DNA of 64,000 nt from Erythroxylum novogranatense. Taxonomy: Eukaryota > Streptophyta > Magnoliopsida > Malpighiales > Erythroxylaceae. The stretch is taken from contig CM057230.1 in assembly GCA_029891385.1 (NCBI GenBank), forward strand, positions 52,059,414 through 52,123,413. Reading direction: 5' to 3'. Below the pieces are notes generated by a model that saw only the letters and a list, made by a program, of their open reading frames with translations, was not told where the DNA came from and made no database searches. Within the stretch, counting starts at the first letter, position 1; each line of letters begins with the position of its first letter. Shown here in pieces: positions 23,328 through 35,855 of the stretch. The position numbers and the translations under genes are program-made.

Positions 23328-26293
23328 GAAGGGAGGATCGGTAACTTTCGGAGACAACCAGCAGGGAAAGATTATTGGAATCGGTAAAATAGGTAAAGAT
23401 TCCTTTGCATGCATAAATAATATACTGTTGTTGATGGTCTGAAACATAATTTGATCAGCGTCAGTCAATTGTGTGATTCTGGTTTCACAGTCACATTCAA
23501 TCAAAATCTTTGTGAAGTCAGAAACAAAGACGAGTCTATACTTTTTTCTGCCAAGAGAAGAAATAATCTTTACAAAATTGATTTAGAAGATTTTAAAAGT
23601 CAAAATGTTTCATGTTTTCTATCTTCCGAAGAAGAAAGACTAGTCTGGCATAAAAAACTGGGTCATGTTTCTTTTAAACACTTTTCAAAATTGGCAAAAC
23701 ATGATTTGGTAAGAGGTTTACCAAAAATAAGTTTTGACAAAGAGTTTTTCTGTGAAAATTGTTTGAAAGGAAAACAAGTTAAAACTTCATTTTCTTCTAA
23801 AAATTTTGTAACATCATCTAGACCTTTAGAGTTGTTACATATGGATTTATTTGGTCCAACACGGATAATAAGTCTTGGCGGAAAGAAATATGGACTTGTT
23901 ATTGTTGATGACTTTACTCGAATTTGTTAGATATTGTTTTTATCACACAAAGATGAATCTTTTAAGTGTTTTAGGTCCTTATCCAGAAAGTTACAAAATG
24001 AAAAAGGAATGTCTATAGCTAGTATCAGGAGTGACCATGGTGGAGAGTTTGAGAATGAGAAGTTTAGGTTATTCTGTGAGGAGAATGGAATTTTCCACAA
24101 TTTCTCTGCTCCCAAGACTCCATAACAGAATGGAGTTGTTGAAAGGAAGAACAGGACGATTCAAGAAATGGCTAGGACTATGCTTTGTGAGATGAATTTT
24201 CCAAAGTACTTATGGGCAGAAGCTGTGAATACAACATGCTATATTCAGAATAGAATTCTGTTGCGACCCATATTGAAGAAGACTCCTTATGAGTTATGGA
24301 ATGGAAGAAGACCAAACATATCTTACTTTCATCCATTCGGGTGCAAATGCTCTATTCTGAATACAAAGGAGTTGTTGGATAAATTCGATTCAAAGACCTT
24401 TCCAGGAATCTTTCTAAGCTACTCATTGTCGTCTAAGGCATTTCGTGTGTACAACCTTATTTCAAAGACAGTTGAGGAGACCATCCATGTCAAGTTTGAT
24501 GATTGCTCCCAACCCCACAAGGAAGATGACATGGAGAGTGAAGGTCCTTCAAAGAACTTAGACGACACAACAAAAACTCCAACACCAGGAACTCATGAAG
24601 ACAAAGTTGAAGATATCCCAGAAACTATTGGACTAAAAAGAGACTGCAAATATAAAAGTTCTCATCCAGAAGAGTTGATTATCGGAGAGACCTCAGAAGG
24701 AGTTAGGACAAGCTCTAGATTCAGAAGAGAAGCTAATGTGGCTTTTATTTCTGAAATAGAGCCTAAGAAGGTTGAGGAAGCTCTTCGAGACGAAACTTGG
24801 GTGTTAGCCATGCAAGAGGAGCTGAATCAATTTACTAGGAATAATGTTTGGTCCTTAGTTCCGAAACCCCCTAAGAAATCCATCATAGGAACCAGATGGG
24901 TCTTTAAGAATAAGTTAGACGAATCAGGAAGAGTGAGTCGAAATAAGGCTAGATTAGTAGCACAAGGCTATAATCAGCAAGAAGGAATAGACTACAATGA
25001 GACATATGCTCCAGTAGCAAGACTTGAAGCCATTAGAATATTGCTGGCATATGCGGTCTGTCATAATATAAAGCTATTTCAGATGGATGTGAAGAGTGCC
25101 TTTCTGAATGGTTTTATAGACGAAGAGGTGTATGTTAAGCAACCACCTGGTTTCGAGGATGTTAAGAATCCAGACTATGTCTATAGACTTCATAAAGCCT
25201 TATACGGCCTGAAGCAATCTCCTAGAGCTTGGTATGATCGTCTGAGTACTTTTCTCTTAGAGAATGGTTTCAGTAGAGGTCAAGTTGATAAGACGCTCTT
25301 TAGGAAGAAGCATGAAAATAAATTTATAATAGTTCAGATATATGTTGATGATATTATTTTTGGTGCTACTTCAAAAAGGCTATGCATGAAGTTTGAGAGT
25401 CTAATGAAAAATGAATTTGAAATGAGCATGATGGGTGAGTTAAAGTTCTTTCTTGGGTTGCAAGTTAAGCAAACCAAAGAGAAAATCTTTATCCATCAAC
25501 AAAAATATGTGAAAGAATTGTTGAATAAGTTTGATATGCAAAGTGTGAAGCCAATGACTACTCCGATGCATCCTTCAAACCTTTTGTCGAAAGATGAACT
25601 TGGTAAGAAGGTGGATCAAACCCTGTATAGAGGGATGATCGGTTCTTTACTGTATCTTACAACAAGTAGACCTCATATATTATTCAGTGTATGCTTGTGT
25701 GCAAGGTTTCAGGCTGATCCTAGAGAGTCTCATTACATTGTTGTTAAGAGGATTATGAGATATCTCGCAGGTACTACTGATCTTTGCTTAATGTTTGAGA
25801 AAGGTAAAGATTTCATGTTAATTGTATATTGCGACGCGGACTATGCCGGAGATAGAATCGAAAGGAAGAGCACAAGTGGAGGATGTCACTTTCTTGGCGC
25901 AAACCTAGTTTCCTGGTCAAGCAAGAGACAAAGCTCGATAGCTCTATCAACTGCCGAAGCAGAGTATATGTCTGTCGTAAGCTGCTATTCACAAACGTTG
26001 CGGATCAAATATCAACTTGAAGACTATTCAATTCAAGAAGAGGAGATTCCAATTTATTGCGACAACACTAGTGCAATCAATCTGTCTAAGAATCCGATCC
26101 AGAATTCTAGGGTGAAACACATCGAAGTCAGACATCACTTCTTGAGAGACTATGTTCAGAGGAAGGTGATTAAACTTCAGTTCATCGAAGCAGTATCAAA
26201 GGCGACATCTTCACCAAACCATTGAGTGAAGAACGGTTCCAGAAGATCAGACGCAACCTTAACATGGTTATGTTAAGCGAACAGTCAGACTAA
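23245..26293 (+). pseudogene. Pol region of SIRE-1, disrupted
   Basis: Domains in order: aspartic protease starting WYLESGCSRHMTG at 23257, where the catalytic Asp is Glu (GAG at 23266-23268; SIRE-2 has GAC); a pre-integrase/HHCC zinc finger (about 23640-23770, HKKLGH and CENC); integrase core (DLFGP, SDHGGEFE, VVERKN); reverse transcriptase with YVDD at 25341-25352; and RNase H (YCDADYAG and STAEAEYM). Breaks: a one-base deletion near 23425, an in-frame TAG at 23928-23930 (Trp codon), a TAA at 24123-24125 (Gln codon) and a frameshift near 26200, after which the usual IFTKPL ending reads on to a stop at about 26293. Confidence 0.92.
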
Positions 26294-26567
26294 AGGGACA
26301 TCAAAATTAACGGCGTCACATACAGTGAGTTACAGCTGGTAACTTTTATGACAAGAAAGTTTTGGAGGGAAACGCTACACGACCTTTATAATCCCGACGA
26401 TTCTAGGGCACGCGTGATAAGACCCTTCAAGTAGCCTAAAATTGAAATCATTGCGGTTTCTCTCATCTTTAGACGGTTCATCTTGCTTTTAAAATTCTCT
26501 CAGTCATCCTACCCTAGAAGAAAAGCTTACCAAAGACAGTTTTTGTTCTAAAACAATAGAGGCAGCT
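26294..26567 (+). other. Spacer between pol and 3' ORF of SIRE-1
   Basis: Non-coding spacer of about 270 bp. No splice acceptor or promoter stands out clearly. Confidence 0.4.
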
Positions 26568-27867
26568 ATGATATTCGAAAGACATGTGGATTTCGAGTCG
26601 CTAAGGAATGATGGTATGGACGTAGAACCTGAGATTGAAAGAGCTGGTTGGAGGAATTTCTTCCAGATTCGAGAACCAGTGTACACCGATGAAGTATTTG
26701 ATTTTTGGAAAAATGCTCAACTTGTAGACAACACTATTGTATCCTCAGTAGACGGTATATCTGTTCTTGTGACAAAGGAGCTGATAAGGATGGTGACCGA
26801 TTGTCCATCGATTGGTGAGACTCTGTCAACTAAGGCTAAATGGATGACAATGGTCAATATGAATGAAGAAGATGTTAGCAGACAACTGTATGGAGTGAAT
26901 GACCCTTCGGAGAGGAAGACTTCGAGTCTGGTCCCAAAAGCTAGGGTTCTTCATGCTATTTTGTTTAATTGCATTTTACCTAGAGTAGGTTCAAGGCATT
27001 TGGTGACCACTCTCGATGAACAATGCTTGTTCTACCTGCTGAATCGCAATCCTATTGACTTACCCTTCTTAATCTTCCATTATATGATTAAGGGGATGAA
27101 GGATACAAACAGCTATCCTTACGGCATGCTTCTTTCAAGGATTTTTAAGGAATCTGGAGTCCTTCTACACAGAGGAAATAGAAGGATTGTACCAGTGAAG
27201 AGTATTATTGACTCAATCACTATACGACGAATGGGTCTGAGGACAGTGAATCAGGAAGAAGCACACTCTTCAAGGAGAACAAGAACTGAGGGGGAGCATG
27301 TATCGAAGAAGACTCCTGCTTCTAGATCTCATGGAAGTGTGAGTATGCCAATAGAAGAAAGGAGAAGATTAAATAAAGGGCCTTTGATAAAACTGCCATG
27401 TCCTAGAGAAGAGTATGATATTGCTCGAAGGACAAACGATGGTGCGATAAAAAGGAAAGGAGAGAGTCTTTTGGGTGAAGTTACTAAGAAAGCAAGGAGA
27501 TCACCTAGGATTCGAACCTTAAGGCAACAAGAAGAGAGAAGAACTAGAGAGCAGGAACAAGAAGAAGCCTCTGGATCCAGCGCACCAAGAGCAAACGTGA
27601 CAAGATCTCTCGTCTCAATTTTGGAGGAAGAATCAGCCAAACAGAGCAAAGAGACTGAGAAGAAGAGAAAATTGGAGTCTGAGACATAGAAGTCTCAGAT
27701 GAAGAAAACTCCAAGAATAAAAACTAAAGTGGTTAGTCGAAGGAGGAGTTTGTCTACTCCTGAGGAAGCTAATCAAGAGAAGAATACTCCTATTGTTGAG
27801 CAACCGGAGGAACCAGTGGAGCCTAACCTGGTTCAGCCTACTCCTGTCAATAATCAACAAGAACTCC
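26568..27867 (+). pseudogene. Accessory 3' ORF of SIRE-1, N-terminal part
   Basis: Open from ATG 26568 for 373 codons. An in-frame TAG at 27687-27689 is followed by the same frame to 27867, where Athila B interrupts it. The first half is globular: FFQIREPVYTDEVFDFWKNA, then LVPKARVLHAILFNCILPRV and FLIFHYMIKGMKDTNSYPYG. The second half is charged, Arg/Lys/Glu-rich and low in complexity. This layout fits the 'putative plant transposon protein' domain known from accessory ORFs in plant retrotransposons. It takes the place of the env-like ORF of soybean SIRE1. I see no transmembrane helix or signal peptide, so 'env' would be unsupported. Confidence 0.7.
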
Positions 27868-29283
27868 TGTCGATCCTTGGAAACTGGTCAAATATAATAA
27901 GTTCCAAGATTGCGGTATAGGTTGCAATCCTCAGGTCGTCTCACTTAATTGGAACCAAGCCAAAAAAAAAAGTCTAAGCTAGCCTAAATGTCAAAAATTG
28001 CAATTAAAGTTGATAACAGGGGTTTAGTCATTGAAAGAACTAGTAAATGTAATTAAAATTGGAGAAAAAAGTAATAAAGAATGTTTTTGTATTTTTAATA
28101 GAATGAATGAACTTGAATTTTTTTGGTAATGATCAAATGATAATAAATCCTCTTGAAAAATGGGCACAGGCTATCACAGTTCAAAAATGAATTTTCAGGG
28201 ATAGAATCCACTAAGTTTCGAAAGATCAACCCTAAAGGACTCTTTAGGTCCAAAGATTTAATTAATGAACTCCATTATTTAAATCTTTGTTAAAAACCTT
28301 AGTGTGAAAAATGGACAAGTAAATGCAATTGGTCAATCGGATAAAAACACAACCATCTAAATCAAACACAACTAGGCAGATTAAAAGAGTAAATGCAATA
28401 TCCGAATGACATATATGAGACTTCATATATTAAGCATCAAAAGTTCTACAAATCACTTTGTCCAAATCGCAACATAGTGTTCAACACACGGTTAAACTGT
28501 TAACCATGCTAATCTAGCCATACAAATGCAATCTCTAACTCAGAGTTTACACAAATACAACTAAACCTCAGACACTATATGATTACTCCCCTTTGAAGCT
28601 TCCGGTGAACTCAAGCCATTGCTACATCTTCAAGAGGAAATGTGACTTAGCTACGCATAACTCCGGTCTGTCTCTCGATTGCTGAAGATTGGGCGATACT
28701 CATGGTGGCAGAAGATATTGACGGTGGCGATGATGATGGTGATGGTCGACGATGATGGAAACTGGAAATGATGGTGAGTAGAATGTTGTCTCTGCTGCCT
28801 CCGAAGCGTCTCTCATATCCAAGTCTCTCCCGTCTCCTCTGACCTAAAAATAGCAAAGTTTATATATAATGGATGCGGGTAGGGTCAGAGCAGTGAGACA
28901 AACTTTCCATTTCAGGTCGGATATCCGCTCGTACGTCGCGGCGTGTGAATAAATATTCGCCGCGACGTGTGGAATTGCTTGCTCGTCGCGACGTACGAAT
29001 TAATATTCGCCACGACGTGTGAATTGACCTCATGACTGTTGACTTCTTGATGTGTTGACTCATTTACTACTGCAATAAAAATAACAATTTGCAGTATCAA
29101 TTATCCTCGTGAAAATTATAGAGAAAGTAGTATCAAATGATGACAATTTACTGACAAATTGTGAATTAAAAGAGATCGGTATGAGGAACCAATTTAAGCA
29201 CAAAAATCATTAATTAGGAGTCAACGAATGCATAAGTAGCTATGAAAATGTAGCCAATTTATAATGCAAACTTGGCTCAATCA
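27868..29283 (-). repeat. 3' LTR of Athila B
   Basis: A 1416-bp LTR matching 49332-50772 except for the lost first ~29 bp and small indels. The TCGCGACG palindrome array is at 28919-29025. Confidence 0.9.
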
Positions 29284-29303
29284 AATTCCCCCACACTTAG
29301 ACC
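29284..29303 (-). promoter_or_regulatory. Polypurine tract of Athila B
   Basis: CTAAGTGTGGGGGAATT on the minus strand, next to the 3' LTR and the same as in element A. Confidence 0.8.
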
Positions 29304-30289
29304 TTTGTACTCCTGGGCAAAGTTTACAAGAGCCAAAAAGAATACAAGAGGGAAAGAAAATATCTGCCATGCTCAAAACAATAAAAGGAAATTGACCCAA
29401 TTCACTTCCTCAGAAATAAACCACAATAAAGTGAAAGAATGCTAATAAAACAAACATTGAAAGAATTCAAGTACAAGAGATTGAACAAAAGTGAATCACT
29501 CGAAATATAGTGTATATGCTCATCTCACTTGTGTCTAGGGATATTTTTGCTCTCAGTCTGCTTAATCCATCTCCTACCATAGGCTTGTGTCAATTATATT
29601 TCTCCACTACAAGAACTATCATTTCAAAGATCAAGAGGACTTTTAGGGTTGTAATGTACGGTAGGCTAAATGAATGGATGAAGTGAAAGAATGAAAGAAT
29701 AGTATGAGCACATGCACTAACAAGGAACTGATATCAATAGTTTTCTTAAACTAAACGTATGCATAAACAGAATGCTTTTTTTAAAAAATGCAATACATTC
29801 TGCATAAATTGTTATTGATCTTGCTTTTCTTCTTTCTTTTTTCTCGTTTTTTTTAATTGAAAAACACTATCTGTCCCTTTGTGGAACATTTTTTTTTGTT
29901 TTTGACATAAGCAAAATAACTAATGACACCATAAAAATATGAATGCAAATGCTCATAACAAGAGGACTCAAAGGGCTAGCAAGGGATAGATATGTAAGGA
30001 CCGTGTTTAGGAAAATGGGTTGAGGAAGGAACGCCTATCACATCAACAAAAATCCAAATCCATTAAGCTTCAAGTAAAATTAAAACAAGTTCTAGAGAAG
30101 AATGAAATAAGCAGACGCACACAAAGATAAAAATTTTTTTTGGCTCAAATATCCTTCCAACAAGGGTATTATCTATATGAACAATCTCAAGTCTCAAAAA
30201 CTTAAAATGCTACTTTGTTAGCATGCTTCCATTCACTGTGCTTGAAAACATGAAGAGCAAAATTTTTGCCAATTCCAACTATCATTAAA
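29304..30289 (-). other. Non-coding 3' region of Athila B
   Basis: Homologous to 17593-18571 of element A and without coding signal. It stops at 30289, where LTR D begins. Confidence 0.65.
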
Positions 30290-33200
30290 TGTAGCACCCC
30301 CATACCATAGGATATGTATCGGGACGCCCGTAGGTCATTCCGACACATACCCTACGATAAGGGTGCGCTACGAACAACCACTAACACTCCACATGGCATC
30401 AAAATCATAAAGCATTTATATGAAATCCACTAAATTTTTTTTGAAACCATAAATTCTCATTTCATAACCTCAAAGCAGTAAATTTACACAACTGATGTGT
30501 TCTGTACAATACTCCAAAAGAAAATCAAACAAAAAGGCTAACTAGGTCATCCTCAAAAGTGCCAATGACCGACATGTGCCATGACTTCTCTTGCCAACTC
30601 AATCTACACGGCAGAAAAGTCCCTCCGAGCTATAAGTCTACTCTCTCGGTCCTGAAAAATAATTTGCAATTTTGGGTGAGTTTATGAACTCGGTGAGGAA
30701 CCATCATCGATGGTTCACCCAATTCATGCATATACACATACATAACATACCTACGCACAATTATCTCACCAAATCACATTTAGTAGTACCACATAATTTT
30801 CATACCAATCAAAGAATCAATTCAAATGCATATGGAATGTGTATGAGACGCTTTTCCAATTTATTACGTTGTTGTGATCGAAATGGCTCGTCCCATTAAG
30901 GGCGATAAACGGTGAGCCATAGGCTCGAATCACTATGGGCTCAAGGCCCAATCACGCTGAGCTTAAAGCTCTCGTTGGTATCGCCTCGTCACAACCGCCA
31001 AATAAAACAACACCAACATCATATCAGATCCCAATTCAATATGTACACATAAATCTTGTACAGTAATCACGTATGACACTTCTATGTCAAATTTTCCAAT
31101 CCATCGGACCTTCGGTCCGCAATCCGAGCACAAACAAACACAATTTTCCCACCATTATTCTCCATGGGTTCTAAGTGCGTAATTATAAACACTTACTAAC
31201 CGAGGAACCATCTAGGTTACTCACCTAATAACTTCCGAAGCAATGCGGAAGTCTCGCAACGCCCACAGGATGACGCTCCAACCGAGCCTCTATAACAATT
31301 AAAATAAGTAAACATTACCAACTGAATAGATAAAATACTAAACAATGCACATGGAATAAGTAAACGTGTATAATGCATGCTCATGGCATTCCGGCCCTAA
31401 TCCAAAATTTTCCCATAAAAAATCCGTCTAAAATTAGAAACCTATTGGCGCCGACGGCATGCAATTCGGACCTCTATAGGTCCCCAATTAAACAAAATAA
31501 GGATTAAAGGCTCCGTTACCGGGCCACGCCAATTTCTCGTCCAAAATTCCCAATTTCTCACAAAATGAAATTAATATTCTACTAATCCGATGCCTCAAGA
31601 ATCAGGTCAATCGGATGTCGGACGGAAAAGAAATTGACAAAAGAAACAATTAGGCCAACTAATAAAAAAAATAAAAATATAAATATATATAGCGCTTTCA
31701 TGGGGCGACATGTCGCCCACGCGAGGCCGACTTCTCCTTCGTCATGAGGCGAGGAGTCGCCTCATGAGAGGCCAATCTACCTCGCCTCGCGAGGGCGAGG
31801 AGTCGCCACGATCCGGCGAGGTTCAACCTCACTTCATTCCTTTTTTTTTCCTATTTCCAATCCAAATTTCCAACAACAATAACTCTTAGCACACAAATCG
31901 GAAAAATACAAACCATAGCTTGTTGAAAGATAATGAAAAGGTCTACCATTCTCATGAAGACCATAAAATCAATTTCACTCTTAATGGTGTCAAAATCCTT
32001 CAAAGCTACTGCCTACTCAAATCCCATTAAAACAGAACAGTACATTTCAAATTCCTTAACTCTCTGATTCTTCAGCCAAAAATTACCTCATAAATATGCT
32101 CAATAAGGTCACAATGTCATCTACAACTTTGATGAACAACCCAAAATCAAATTCCATTGCTAAACAAGTCAATTAATTCAGTCAATGTTGCTGTCCCTGA
32201 AATCATTCAATTTGAGCAGGAAACTTATAACAAGCATAACTCCCTGTACACAAGTCAGAAAAATCTGAACTTTATATCCCTGAAAAGATAAATCCTTGAA
32301 CTTCAATTTTCATGAAGAACTCAATTTCCAATTTAATTTTAACCATTTCAAAACTGTCATGCAAGTTACTGCCATGATCAGCAATTCCTAACCTAATGCA
32401 GGATCAGTTTTGCAAAATCATAACTCCCAACTCTGACCTCTAAAATTATATTCCATATCTCATTTTCAAGATAATGTCTTCCTCTACAACTTTGCAGAAG
32501 ATCACTCACACCAATTCAGTCCAAAAAAATTGCTAAAATTGCTCCCAAGCAGAAAGCTCACAAAATCAACACTTTGACTAGGTTTCTCCAAAAAGCATAA
32601 AACCAAGCAATAGTAATCAGTTCATATCTCCCAATATACAACTCGAAAATTAGCAAGATCAGTGGCAATGGAAAGCTAACTCAATATGCCTCAACTTTCA
32701 TAAAGACCCTTTTTCCTAGTTCCATACCAATAAATTTAGAAAAATCAACAAAACACATTACTCATACTTGCGGTTACTGTTCACAGGCAATAAAACAGTA
32801 ACTTTCCATGCAAATTTTCGCCCTTCTAGCAGTACAATTTAACAACACCTATTTCACACTAAATTGAAGCCAACATCCCAAAGTTTAATTGGGCACAAAC
32901 TTCACCTCATTTGCACACCTACACAATAAGTTATGATCAAAACATTCCAACTGGTCAAACACCAATTTTCCAGATTTCAACATTACCCTAACTCCTATCA
33001 CTTCTAACATCAATAACACATCACTAAGCATCCATTCCTACCTCTAATTCAACCACAAATTCAACACAACATAAACTTCTATAATGACACAAAATTTGGC
33101 AGCACCTACACAAATGATCTTCCTAAATTTTCCATTCATCTATCCTTACAAACTCAATCCAAAACCAAGCTAAAATCAATAAGAAGTATAGTCATTCATT

Positions 33201-33632
33201 CATCCATAACTAAGTATACATTTAAACCCATTCAAACCTACCCTTATAATCATAAAATAAATGCATAAGTGCTTCCTTAAGTGCTTCAAACTACTAATTC
33301 ATGCATTAAATGAATGGTCAAAGCTTAAAACATAATCTTACCTAGTCAAGCTTTCAATCTTTCCCTTAATCTTCCAACTTATCACAACTTCCTAATTCCT
33401 CTTCTACTTTCTCCAACACCTACGGCTATCACTTGAGCATACACACAATTCAACATCTTCACTAGGTTTAAGCTAGCTTTACAAGAGAAGGAAGAAGAAA
33501 AACAAGCAAAGGAATGGAGAGGAATGACCTACGGATGGGAGAACAAGTTGTAATCAAAAGTGGTTTTTTTTTTCATACTTCCAAGGAAGAGTCGTGGAAG
33601 CTAAGGACATGAAGGGTTTATATAACCTTTCA
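30290..33632 (-). repeat. Truncated solo LTR D (Tekay/gypsy-like, long LTR)
   Basis: Begins TGTAGCACCCCC at 30290 inside element B. It has no primer-binding site, coding region or second LTR. A minus-strand TATA box TATATAAA at 33617-33626 lies only about 10 bases from the right edge, so the U3 region is missing. Compared with element A, element B also lacks about 1.4 kb to the right of this point. A single deletion removing U3, the right duplication and that part of B would explain both. Parts resemble LTR E. Short inverted repeats are at 31703-31718 and 31742-31767. Confidence 0.65.
31703..31767. repeat. Perfect palindrome and 11-bp hairpin in LTR D
   Basis: GGGCGACATGTCGCCC (31703-31718) is a perfect 16-bp palindrome. 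TCATGAGGCGA and TCGCCTCATGA (31742-31767) form an 11-bp stem with the loop GGAG. A near-palindrome, CCTCGCCTCGCGAGGGCGAGG, follows at about 31791. Confidence 0.85.
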
Positions 33633-34111
33633 ATGTAAGAAAGCACGGGGAATGGTAACACCACAGAACTCGATGCCGTAGGTGCCTGAGTAACGGGACT
33701 GGGTATAGTAGTGGTGGACGAAGGTGAGGTTCCCAGAGGTGCGGGGTTGGGCTAGGTTTGAGAGGTTGAGTTGAAACAGTTGGCGGACGAAGGGGTTGGT
33801 GTGGGGGGTTAAAGGAAAGAGTTTTTCCTTGAGTATGGCTCTGGCCTTAGTTTTGACGGCCAGTGCAACATACTCCGAATCAACCGGAAGGGAAGAGGAA
33901 TGGGTAGGAGAAGGGTGGTGGTGCGAAGAATGTGAGGGTTGAGGAGAAGGAGAATGAGCGGAGAACACTCCCAAAGAGGATGGGAGGCAACGGGGTGAGG
34001 GGAAACCGAAGGGTCAGAGTAAAACTCGTCGAGCGAGTTGGAGGAAGAGGGGAGGACATGCGAAGGAGATAGGGGACGGTCGGACCTGCTAACATTCTTT
34101 GTCCGAGGCAT
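33633..34111 (-). pseudogene. Accessory 3' ORF remnant of Athila B
   Basis: Starts at ATG 34111 with MPRTKNVSRSDRP and continues, with a frame change, through KARAILKEKLFPLTP and NLTFVHHYYTQSRYSGTYG to about 33640, where LTR D cuts it. It matches the first third of the ORF in element A (20489-20000). The domain core with ALYIYLLM seen in A is missing. Confidence 0.7.
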
Positions 34112-34115
34112 TATC

Positions 34116-34408
34116 CTGCACACAAAAAGAAACAGAACAGAAAAATCAATAAAGAGTTAAGCAGAAATCAGCCACCTCGTCACGACCTGTGGGCAGACGC
34201 CGCGACGAGGCAAAGTCCTCGACCAGACGTCGCGAGGAGATAAGGTACACGGTACTTCGTACATCGCGACGAGGCAAGGCGTTCCCCGCTACGTATGGCG
34301 ATTTTCCAGACGCATCACGGCAAGCAACGCTCGTCGCGAAAAACCTAACTCAAGACTACTAACAAGGAAGACGAAAAACAGGAAAACGAGAAACAATGGA
34401 ACACTTAC
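34116..34408 (-). other. Predicted intron before the Athila B accessory ORF
   Basis: A GTAAGTG donor at 34408-34402 and a pyrimidine-rich TTTTTGTGTGCAG acceptor ending at 34116, 4 bases before the ATG. Length is 293 bp. Both signals are conserved with element A (20780 and 20494) although the interior has diverged. Confidence 0.5.
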
Positions 34409-35039
34409 AGAAGTCGAAAATGCAAGTAGGGAGATGGCAGAGATGGCAGGTACAGCAAAACAACGGAGAGAGTCGAGAGAAATCGAGAGCGGGGACGGCA
34501 GAAACAGAGTGGTAGAGAAGAAAAAAATGATGGGGAAGAGAAGAAGAATAGACGGCGAGTGGAGGTGGAAGGTCACGAGGTGAAAAGAAAAAAAGGGCAC
34601 TGGACAAACGAAAAGACCAAAGGACAGAAGGGGCAAAAAAGAAATTTCAAAAGTTGGCACGTCGCGACGTATAAATGAAAATACGTCACGACGTAGACTT
34701 TAAAGAGAAACGAGGCACGTCGTGACGTATAAATTAAAATACGTCGCGACGCCGCTGCCCTAACAGAAAACACAAACCTGACTTACTACAGAAACAATCA
34801 ATCTCACAGAAATCAACCCTTCAACCAATTTCATGCTTCTGCAGAAAGATGTAAAGCTCAAAAACATGAAAGTAATTTATTAGAATAATGAACATAAATC
34901 CTACCTAACTACAGCTAATCTACTGGTTAGGTCTCTCCCCCACACTTAGTCAAGATACTCATGCAACACAAAAGTTCACATCACTTCCAAGCAGGGTACA
35001 TGAATATATTGAGAATGCAGGTAGAGAAACAACCTGGTC
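34409..35039 (-). other. Non-coding region between protease and accessory ORF of Athila B
   Basis: In a complete Athila element, reverse transcriptase, RNase H and integrase would lie between protease and the accessory ORF. Here the stretch is about 630 bp and has no such motif. It holds a CGTCGCGACG array (34655-34755) and a second copy of the polypurine-tract motif CTAAGTGTGGGGGAG on the minus strand near 34935-34949. Confidence 0.65.
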
Positions 35040-35855
35040 TCACGGTGGGTCCTGAAACTTTGGATGATCATCTGGATGATATCCAAACTTCATCCCAGTA
35101 GCTTGGCTCTTGTGCAGCTCCATATCTAACCCCTTACTTGAAGGTTCTCCTACAAAATCAGCAGCAAGCAAATTCTCTCCAAGGAGATTATCAGTAGATG
35201 ATGTGAAGGTTTGTGCAAAATCACTACATGCATCGTCAACAACCATATTAAGCATGTTCACTCCAAGCAGAGAATAATCCTCATGGGGGTGCTTCATTGC
35301 CTCATACATATTAAAGCTCACCTGTTGGTCACCTACCTCTATGGTGATCTTACCTTCCTTCATGCTTATCATTGTTCCTGCTGTCCACAAAAAGGGTCGC
35401 CCAAGAATTAAGGAAGTATCCTGCACAACTTCAGAAGACATATCAAGTACATAAAAATCAGCAGGAAATACTAAACCCTTAACCTGGACCAAGATGTCCT
35501 CAATGATACCCACTGGATGCCTAAATGATCTATCAGCCAACTGGAGGACAACAGATGTAGGCTTTATACTCTTCACTCCTAAGGCCTCATAAACTGACTT
35601 AGGTATCACATTTATCGCTGCCCCTAGATCTAGCAAAGCTCTACCTATACTCACTTTCCCTAAGATGCAAGGGATGGTGAAAGATCCAGGGTCTTGACAC
35701 TTGACAGGTATTTGCGGCTTGAACAAAGCTGACACATTTGAGCTCACTTGCACTCTCTCATTTGGCCTAAACTTTCTCTTGTTAGTGCGTAAGTTCTTCA
35801 AATATTTTGCATAGGCCGGAACTCTCTTCACCAAATCAAGCAAAGGCACATTCAC
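35040..35855 (-). pseudogene. Aspartic protease region of Athila B
   Basis: An open stretch of 271 codons. It begins VNVPLLDLVKRVPAYAKYLK, typical of the gag-protease junction in Athila elements. The retropepsin part is FTIPCILGK, ALLDLGAAINVIP and VLQLADRS, then LVFPADFYVLDM and ILGRPFL. The active-site motif is DLGA, as usual in this lineage. It is separated from gag by a TAG at 35856-35858 in the same frame. After the protease the frame closes and no reverse transcriptase follows. Confidence 0.88.

Noticed and set aside
26568..27920. Possible host gene
   Set aside because: It lies between SIRE pol and the SIRE 3' LTR, resumes at 50773 after the nested element, and fits the accessory ORF type of plant retrotransposons.
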